From: Candidatus Thorarchaeota archaeon
GTDB lineage: Archaea; Asgardarchaeota; Thorarchaeia; Thorarchaeales; Thorarchaeaceae
Direction: 5' to 3'
Assembly (NCBI GenBank): GCA_016840245.1
Contig: JAEOST010000210.1
Span: 1-7,681 of the forward strand
DNA length: 7,681 bases
Numbering within the stretch: position 1 is the stretch's first letter; every line of letters begins with the position of its first letter. The translations under genes and the position numbers were made by a program. Below are positions 1-4,307 of this stretch, piece after piece. The notes under the pieces are model-generated. The model saw nothing but the letters and a program-made list of their open reading frames with translations. It was not told the DNA's origin and did no database searches.

Positions 1-714
1 ATAGAGATTTTTCCAACTGATGGCATCATCTGGTGAAAGAATTATTGTCTGGTTAAGAGCTGCATCTGAATCTAGAGCAGCTATGAATCCATCAACAGCA
101 TCGTCCACATAAGTAAACATGTTAATCATGTTCTTTCCACAGGGTATTATCGGAGCCCATTGGTTATTTATTGCTTCAATTATATCATAACCTACATACA
201 TATCCCAGGGTCCAACAACACCAGTTGGTCGAAGAATAATATGAGGTAAACCAGAAGAGGAAGATATATCGCGGATTGCTTCTTCTGCCAATGCTTTACT
301 CTTGCCATAACTATAATGAGGATTGAGTTCAGCATCTTCATTTGTTGGTGAATCACCTGTGGGACCAATGGTTTCAGTTGTAGAACAGTATATGAATCGG
401 CTAACAGATGTTCCAACACAGGCGTTCATTAAATTCGTTGTACCTTCAATATTGATTTGAAACATGAGGGCTTCGTCTTTTGGGAAGAAATCGAAATATG
501 ATGCGAGATGGATAATGACATCCACATCATATACAGCACTTACTAGGGATTCTTTGTTGAATAGGTCAATTTCACGAGATACGATGGAATCAGGAAATCC
601 ATCTGTGTTACTAGAAGATCTTACCAAAGCAACAACCTGATGATCTTCTTCAACAAGACGATGGATTAGATTTCGACCAATAAAACCAGTCGCACCAGTT
701 ACAGCAATTTTCAA
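1..714 (-). CDS. NAD-dependent epimerase/dehydratase, extended SDR family (3' end outside window)
   Basis: This is the first 238 codons of an extended short-chain dehydrogenase/reductase of the sugar-nucleotide epimerase/dehydratase type. The reading frame is open to base 1, so the C-terminal substrate-binding part is missing; full-length relatives are usually about 300-330 residues. Visible motifs are the Rossmann glycine signature TGATGFIG (6-13), the acidic residue of DLF (50-52) in the adenine-binding region, HLAS (69-72), the catalytic serine/threonine strand STTE (111-114), the YxxxK catalytic pair in YSYGK (Tyr134, Lys138), RPTGVVGP (162-169) and YVDDAVDG (202-209). The start is TTG at 714, preceded by TTAGG at a normal distance; an in-frame TGA lies a few codons upstream and no better start exists between. 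The substrate cannot be read from the sequence; nucleotide-sugar metabolism for surface glycans is a guess. It follows sirtuin on the same strand with a 62-bp gap holding two inverted repeats, so co-transcription is possible but uncertain. Confidence 0.9.
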   Translation of the reverse strand, partial: MKIAVTGATGFIGRNLIHRLVEEDHQVVALVRSSSNTDGFPDSIVSREIDLFNKESLVSAVYDVDVIIHLASYFDFFPKDEALMFQINIEGTTNLMNACVGTSVSRFIYCSTTETIGPTGDSPTNEDAELNPHYSYGKSKALAEEAIRDISSSSGLPHIILRPTGVVGPWDMYVGYDIIEAINNQWAPIIPCGKNMINMFTYVDDAVDGFIAALDSDAALNQTIILSPDDAISWKNLY

Positions 715-736
715 AGTATCGCCTAATGACCTTCAC

Positions 737-759
737 AACAAATCATACATTTATTTGTT
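737..759. repeat. Inverted repeat AACAAAT/ATTTGTT upstream of the epimerase gene
   Basis: A perfect 7-bp inverted repeat, AACAAAT (737-743) and ATTTGTT (753-759), separated by 9 bases. It lies in the 62-bp gap between sirtuin and epimerase, just upstream of the epimerase TTG start. It is not followed by a T-tract on either strand, so an operator is as likely as a hairpin. Function unknown. Confidence 0.4.
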
Positions 760-763
760 CCCA

Positions 764-777
764 AGAATCATGATTCT
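764..777. repeat. Perfect 14-bp palindrome AGAATCATGATTCT at the sirtuin stop codon
   Basis: AGAATCATGATTCT is identical to its reverse complement. It begins at the last base of the sirtuin stop codon region (stop at 777-779, minus strand) and sits immediately beside the other inverted repeat in this gap. It could be an operator for the downstream epimerase gene or an mRNA 3'-end structure; no T-tract follows. Chance cannot be excluded at this base composition. Confidence 0.45.
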
Positions 778-1514
778 CAGATGAGTAATTCATCGAGTAA
801 TGGTAGAATCTCTCCAGCTTTGCCCCTTAGATGATAATCAACATACCCTGTTAGAGGGGTCTCTTCTACATTGACCTCGATTAATACACCTTCATTCTGT
901 TTTACAACAAGGGGAAATGAAGCAGCAGGTTGAACCAATGAGGAAGTTCCGATCACTATACAGACATCAGCTAGTTTCAATTGTTCTGACACTGATTTCA
1001 AGACGTATGTATCGAGGGTCTCCCCAAACCACACGACATCTGGTCGTAAAATTCCCTTGCAGTCAGGACACTCTGGGATTCCTTCTGCTGGTTCATCGAG
1101 CCTACTTGTATGGGAACAGGACGTACATTTGAGTGCCCAGAGGTCACCATGAACTTCTAGCACATTTCTTGAACCTGAACGATAGTGTAATCCATCGACA
1201 TTTTGAGTAATTAGTGATTTCAAGAGACCCTCCTCTTCCCATTTACTCAACGTGAGGTGGGCAGGATTCGGTGAACACTCTGAGATCAATCCTTGTCGCC
1301 AAGTATACCATTCCCACACGAGCTTGGGATCCTTTGAGAAAGCAGAGGGTGTGGCTAGCTGCATTGCATCATAGTTACGCCAAAGACCATCCGTACCTCG
1401 GAATGTAGGTACATTCGATTCTCTAGAGATTCCAGCGCCTGTCAATGCTATGAGATGATTTGAGCTGGCTATGCTCTCTGCGGCTTTCTTTTGTAACATA
1501 ACATCATTCTCCAT
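777..1514 (-). CDS. cobB: NAD-dependent protein deacylase, class III sirtuin (SIRT5/CobB-like)
   Basis: A complete 245-residue Sir2-family enzyme, normal for a prokaryotic sirtuin. It removes acyl groups from protein lysines, consuming NAD+ and releasing nicotinamide and O-acyl-ADP-ribose. Visible motifs: GAGIS (26-30) and PTFRG (36-40) of the NAD site, TQNVDGLH (103-110), catalytic His122 in VHGD, zinc ligands Cys130, Cys133, Cys149 and Cys152 as two CxxC pairs, VVWFGE (160-165), GTSS (189-192) and EVN (213-215). The segment VWEWYTWR aligns with the SIRT5 region holding Tyr102 and Arg105; here these are Tyr70 and Arg73, the pair that binds the carboxylate of succinyl- or malonyl-lysine in class III sirtuins. 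Such enzymes often keep some deacetylase activity. The ATG at 1514 has GTGGGAT about 10 bases upstream. It is divergent from the HTH-iscS-iscU cluster across 149 bp. Confidence 0.96.
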   Translation of the reverse strand: MENDVMLQKKAAESIASSNHLIALTGAGISRESNVPTFRGTDGLWRNYDAMQLATPSAFSKDPKLVWEWYTWRQGLISECSPNPAHLTLSKWEEEGLLKSLITQNVDGLHYRSGSRNVLEVHGDLWALKCTSCSHTSRLDEPAEGIPECPDCKGILRPDVVWFGETLDTYVLKSVSEQLKLADVCIVIGTSSLVQPAASFPLVVKQNEGVLIEVNVEETPLTGYVDYHLRGKAGEILPLLDELLI

Positions 1515-1534
1515 TACAATTATCCCACGATTCA

Positions 1535-1542
1535 GTATATAG
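1535..1542 (-). promoter_or_regulatory. Candidate TATA box for the sirtuin gene
   Basis: On the minus strand this reads CTATATAC, the best TATA-like stretch in front of the sirtuin. Its distance from the ATG (about 25 bases) would place the transcript start at or next to the start codon, giving a nearly leaderless mRNA. That sits awkwardly with the weak GGGAT ribosome site, so the assignment is tentative. Confidence 0.3.
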
Positions 1543-1593
1543 GACCCAATAAATTGTTACTGGAATCTTGCTTATCGATGTATATGCCATTAT

Positions 1594-1602
1594 GCTTATT
1601 AG
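1594..1602 (+). promoter_or_regulatory. Candidate TATA box for the HTH-iscS-iscU cluster
   Basis: GCTTATTAG is TATA-like and about 25 bases upstream of the first ACAATTGT box, so transcription would be expected to begin inside or beside that box, leaving a leader of about 40 bases before the TTG start. A second candidate, ATGTATATG around 1579-1587, would start transcription slightly earlier. Either placement puts the boxes downstream of the TATA element, a position suited to repression. Confidence 0.3.
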
Positions 1603-1648
1603 GTGTTCAGACACTTCACAATTGTACATTTCTTCACAATTGTGAACA
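1603..1648. promoter_or_regulatory. Candidate operator region: two TTCACAATTGT boxes
   Basis: Two copies of TTCACAATTGT start at 1615 and 1633, 18 bp apart. The second is extended to the perfect 14-bp palindrome TTCACAATTGTGAA (1633-1646); the first is an imperfect version ending TACA. Outer half-sites TGTTCA (1604-1609) and TGAACA (1643-1648) also form an inverted pair, and GTGTTCAGACAC (1603-1614) is a short inverted repeat of its own. Tandem palindromes just upstream of an HTH regulator gene are typical of autoregulation. The direct evidence is the repeat structure; binding by the adjacent regulator is inferred. The same ACAATTGT core recurs in front of iscU. Confidence 0.6.
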
Positions 1649-1649
1649 T

Positions 1650-1655
1650 GGAGGA
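1650..1655 (+). promoter_or_regulatory. Ribosome binding site fixing the TTG start of the HTH gene
   Basis: GGAGGA ends 8 bases before TTG at 1664 and is the strongest ribosome site in this region. It decides the start: the nearby ATG at 1648 overlaps the site itself, is out of frame, and reaches a stop at 1672 after eight codons. Confidence 0.7.
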
Positions 1656-1663
1656 TAATTTAG

Positions 1664-2119
1664 TTGGCATCTGACACATCAACGAAAACGAAGCAGAGAA
1701 AGCGAAGAACCTGGTTAATGCCACAAGAGGTAGAGGTATGGTACGTTCTCCCTAGTATTCGTAGAGAGTTAACCAGGGTAATGATTGCAAAGGGTATCGC
1801 CCAAAAGACGATAGCTAAGATGCTTGGTGTAACAGAACCTGCTGTGACTCAGTACAAGCTCGAAAAATCCAAGAGATCACGTGGAGATCAAGTGGATATA
1901 CCGAAGAAGATGGTAGCAGAGGTCAAGAAATCTGCTGAGATTATAATTGATGCTTGGGAGAAGAAGGCGGAAGATGATAATGTCTACGAAGTGATGACGA
2001 GGGAGGTTAACCGTCTAATTCGTGCCCTTCGTGATTCAGGAGTCCTGTGTGATGTTCACCGTGAATACTGTGAAGATGTTCACGACGATTGTTCTGCATG
2101 CAAAGACGGTGCAAGGTAA
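1664..2119 (+). CDS. XRE-type HTH transcriptional regulator with four-Cys C-terminal tail
   Basis: A 151-residue predicted DNA-binding protein resembling the archaeal XRE-type regulator group of COG2522. The N-terminus (1-17) is basic, the segment VWYVLPSIRRELTRVMIAKG (26-44) matches the helix preceding the HTH in that family, and residues 44-68 form the helix-turn-helix (KTIAKMLGVTEPAVTQYK). Residues 80-122 look like an amphipathic helix, perhaps for dimerisation. The tail carries Cys129, Cys136, Cys143 and Cys146 (C-x6-C-x6-C-x2-C), with His132 and His140 nearby; this could bind an Fe-S cluster or another metal. The gene leads a cluster with iscS and iscU, and its stop is directly followed by the iscS ATG, so the two are almost certainly co-transcribed and translationally coupled. 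By position it replaces the Rrf2-family IscR of bacterial isc operons. A role as cluster-sensing autoregulator is inferred, not shown. Confidence 0.88.
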   Translation: MASDTSTKTKQRKRRTWLMPQEVEVWYVLPSIRRELTRVMIAKGIAQKTIAKMLGVTEPAVTQYKLEKSKRSRGDQVDIPKKMVAEVKKSAEIIIDAWEKKAEDDNVYEVMTREVNRLIRALRDSGVLCDVHREYCEDVHDDCSACKDGAR

Positions 2120-3334
2120 ATGGCATACTTCGACAACGCGAACTCTACTAGAGTTGATGAGCGGGTCATAGAGGCGATGATGCCTTACTTTACTGAGTTT
2201 TATGGAACAGCTGGAATGGAACTCAGCCACTCAAGAGATGTAGGTGCAGTAACCGGACTTGAGAATGCGAGGAGAATCCTTGCTGAGTCTCTAAACGCAG
2301 ATCCTAGAACAATCATATTCACATCAGGCGCGACTGAGTCGAACAATATTGCTATCAGAGGTACAGCTTTGGCCAACAAAGATAGAGGTCGCCACATCAT
2401 CACGACTCCTATTGAAACCCAATCTGTCCTTCGTTCCTGTGAGCGATTAGCTGGAGCAGGATATGACATAACATACTTGAACGTGGATGAGTATGGTCAG
2501 ATTGAACTAAATGAGTTGAAGTCGTCAATACGAGAAGACACCATTCTAATCTCTATACAACATGCAAACGGCGAGATAGGCACATTACAACCCATAGACG
2601 AGATTGCTCGCATCACCTCAGAGAGGGACATCATGTTTCACACTGATGCCACTCATTCATACCTCAAGATTCCAATAGACACTGAAAAAACGATGGCCAA
2701 TTTAATCACATTCGATGGTCATCTTGTTCATGCAGCCAAGGGTATAGGCGGACTCTATATCCGTAGGAAGACCAGACTCAAACGCATGCACGAGGGTGGA
2801 GATGAGGAGCGTCGATTAAGACCTGGTGTTGAGAACATCCCAGCCGCAGTGGGTTTTGGCAAAGCCGTTGAGATTTGGAAAGATGAAGATAACGAGTATC
2901 TCCTATCACTAAGGAAGTATATGGAAGAGAAGATTGCAGCGGAGCTTACGGAATACAAATTAACAGGTCATCCCGAAAATCGTCTGCCACACATTTACAG
3001 CATTGTTGCAGAGTACATTGAGGGTGAATCGATTCTTGTTCAATTGGATATGGAAGGTTTCGCGGTCTCGACTGGTTCAGCATGTTCATCTAAGACACTA
3101 CAGGGTAGTCACATCCTCAAAGCTATTGGACTTCCACCCGAGATATCTCATGGTTCCATTCGTGCGTCGTACTCTCGCTTTAATACAAAGGAAGAGATTG
3201 ATACTTACGTTGAAGTATTGATTCCCTCAATTGAGCGCTTGAGAGAGTTTAGTCCATTGAAACGGGGTGTATACTTTGCCAATGAGGAAGATGACGGTCA
3301 TCATGATCACGACTTGCCAAAAGACGACTGGTAA
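2120..3334 (+). CDS. iscS: IscS/NifS-like class V aminotransferase-fold protein lacking the PLP lysine
   Basis: A 404-residue homologue of cysteine desulfurase, collinear with E. coli IscS over its whole length: DNANST (5-10), FTSGATES (67-74), HANGEIG (148-154), HTDATHS (174-180), KGIGGLYIRRK (207-217), STGSACSS (317-324) and SIRASYSRF (346-354). The Schiff-base lysine is absent: E. coli SAHK (Lys206) aligns with DGHL, giving Leu202. The histidine that stacks on PLP (E. coli His104) is Thr100; the Gln and Ser that contact the cofactor (Gln183, Ser203) align with His179 and Asp199. Asp176 and the mobile-loop Cys322 remain. Desulfurase activity by the normal mechanism is therefore unlikely; a scaffold, persulfide carrier or cluster-ligand role with IscU is more plausible. 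From memory, A. fulgidus IscS also lacks this lysine and still forms a complex with IscU. The C-terminus (388-404) is acidic with HHDHD. The ATG directly abuts the regulator's stop codon; iscU follows after 64 bp. Confidence 0.95.
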   Translation: MAYFDNANSTRVDERVIEAMMPYFTEFYGTAGMELSHSRDVGAVTGLENARRILAESLNADPRTIIFTSGATESNNIAIRGTALANKDRGRHIITTPIETQSVLRSCERLAGAGYDITYLNVDEYGQIELNELKSSIREDTILISIQHANGEIGTLQPIDEIARITSERDIMFHTDATHSYLKIPIDTEKTMANLITFDGHLVHAAKGIGGLYIRRKTRLKRMHEGGDEERRLRPGVENIPAAVGFGKAVEIWKDEDNEYLLSLRKYMEEKIAAELTEYKLTGHPENRLPHIYSIVAEYIEGESILVQLDMEGFAVSTGSACSSKTLQGSHILKAIGLPPEISHGSIRASYSRFNTKEEIDTYVEVLIPSIERLREFSPLKRGVYFANEEDDGHHDHDLPKDDW

Positions 3335-3365
3335 TGAAATATGGTTAAATGGAAACAACTAAATC

Positions 3366-3375
3366 AACAATTGTT
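3366..3375. promoter_or_regulatory. ACAATTGT box upstream of iscU
   Basis: AACAATTGTT is a perfect 10-bp palindrome in the 64-bp iscS-iscU gap. Its 8-bp core ACAATTGT is identical to the core of both boxes in front of the HTH gene, and I found no other exact copy of this core in the window. It may be an internal operator letting iscU be controlled separately. An 8-bp match is weak alone; the location is what makes it notable. Confidence 0.4.
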
Positions 3376-3398
3376 AGGCACGACGTGAGGTAACACAC

Positions 3399-3776
3399 AT
3401 GTACAGCGACAAAGTGATGGATAATTTCAAGAATCCGCAAAACATGGGTGAAATGGAAAATCCAGATGGGATCGGCACTGTTGGAAATCCCATGTGCGGA
3501 GACATGTTAAAAATTTTCCTCAGAATAAGAGACGGCATAATTGTCGATGCCAAGATACAAACCTTTGGCTGTGTTGCTGCGATTGCTACTTCTTCTGTCA
3601 CAACCCAGATGGCAATCGGAATGACCTTGGAACAAGCTAAGGAACTCACTCGACAACATGTTGCTGATGCTTTGGATGGACTACCTCCTCAGAAGATGCA
3701 CTGCTCTAACCTTGCAGCTGATGCATTGCACAAAGCTATCGAAGATTATGAAAGTAAGATGGAAAAGAAGTCATAA
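3399..3776 (+). CDS. iscU: Iron-sulfur cluster assembly scaffold protein IscU
   Basis: A complete 125-residue IscU/NifU-N scaffold, on which [2Fe-2S] or [4Fe-4S] clusters are built before transfer to apoproteins. The three ligand cysteines are in place: Cys33 in GNPMCGD, Cys58 in FGCVAAIA and Cys102 in KMHCSNLA. Asp35, which makes clusters labile in this family, and His101 next to the third cysteine are also present. The N-terminus (YSDKVMDNFKNPQNMGEM) and LPPQK (95-99) match the family well. Start ATG at 3399 is preceded by GAGGT with 7 bases between. It is the last gene of the cluster begun by the HTH regulator, and its natural partner is the IscS-like protein upstream. No HscA/HscB, ferredoxin or A-type carrier is adjacent, which is usual for a minimal archaeal set. 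All catalytic features look intact, in contrast to the IscS-like partner. Confidence 0.97.
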   Translation: MYSDKVMDNFKNPQNMGEMENPDGIGTVGNPMCGDMLKIFLRIRDGIIVDAKIQTFGCVAAIATSSVTTQMAIGMTLEQAKELTRQHVADALDGLPPQKMHCSNLAADALHKAIEDYESKMEKKS

Positions 3777-3800
3777 CATCCATTCAGGAAGAGTTTCAAG

Positions 3801-3835
3801 AAGCGGGCAGTAGTTTTACTCTCCACGCTTTTTCT
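3801..3835 (+). terminator. Candidate terminator after iscU
   Basis: A short inverted repeat, AAGCG (3801-3805) and CGCTT (3826-3830), is followed by a run of five T then CT. An oligo-T tract is the main archaeal termination signal and this one lies about 50 bases after the iscU stop. The stem is short with a 20-base loop, so the T-tract is the better evidence. Confidence 0.4.
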
Positions 3836-3942
3836 AGTATCAGATAATCATAAAACGATGGTTTGTTATAGTAATCGAATTAGCTCCCACAGATATTAGT
3901 CCGACTAGATGTATCAGACACCCACACATTGAGGTTGAGAAG

Positions 3943-4275
3943 ATGGAGGACTATGTGTTTAAGGTTGATCTACTAGGTAATCCTGGAGTAGGGAAATTGG
4001 CCTTAGCTGAGCGATTGGAACGGAGTATGTTTTTTGGAGATAAAAGGCTCATAACCAGACTTGGGACAGATATGCATACGAAAGTTTTCGCCCTGGACGA
4101 AGTAACAGTAAGACTCCAATTGTGGCCAAATCATTACATAGGTCCCAGAACAAGACATCGTCTTTTTAGACCCAAATTTTTTCACGCACGGATTGATACT
4201 AGTTTATGACATTACAGATGAGAAGTCACTTTACGATTTGGAAGATTGGCTAGTGTGTAGGAAAGATGTAAATCA
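3943..4275 (+). pseudogene. Relic of a Ras/Rab-like small GTPase (frameshifted, C-terminally truncated)
   Basis: From ATG 3943, behind GAGGT, the frame reads as the first half of a small GTPase: strand and P-loop KVDLLGNPGVGKLAL (7-21), switch I-like TDMHTKVFALDEVTVRLQLW (42-61). The P-loop lysine is followed by Leu rather than Ser/Thr, and the DTAGQE motif after LQLW is replaced by PNHYIG, so GTP hydrolysis chemistry is lost. The frame then stops at 4207-4209, but the next frame continues the family pattern with GLILVYDITDEKSLYDLEDWL (4190-4252). A frameshift lies between about 4174 and 4192, near a run of six T (4177-4182). The NKxD and SAK motifs and the last third of the domain are absent; homology fades about 30 bases before the next gene's ribosome site. 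Such GTPases are abundant in Asgard archaea. A sequencing error could explain the frameshift but not the lost motifs or the truncation. Confidence 0.8.
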
Positions 4276-4295
4276 AAGCTCTTCGAAATCTTTCC

Positions 4296-4300
4296 GGAGA
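4296..4300 (+). promoter_or_regulatory. Ribosome binding site deciding the GTG start of the beta-helix protein
   Basis: GGAGA ends 7 bases before GTG at 4308. This start gives a proper signal peptide; the next in-frame ATG (codon 5) would have no such site. Confidence 0.6.
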
Positions 4301-4307
4301 CATTCAC

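Noticed and set aside
917..1132. Plus-strand 71-codon ORF opposite the sirtuin
   Set aside because: It lies wholly within the conserved zinc-motif part of the sirtuin on the other strand; it is a shadow frame.
1648..1674. Eight-codon upstream ORF starting at ATG 1648
   Set aside because: Its ATG overlaps the GGAGGA ribosome site of the HTH gene and it has no site of its own; it is not in frame with the HTH gene.
2055..2065. TTCACCGTGAA inside the regulator's Cys-tail coding region, resembling the operator half-sites
   Set aside because: The half-sites match but the spacer is one base, not four, and the sequence is fixed by codons for the Cys/His tail; kept out as likely coincidence.
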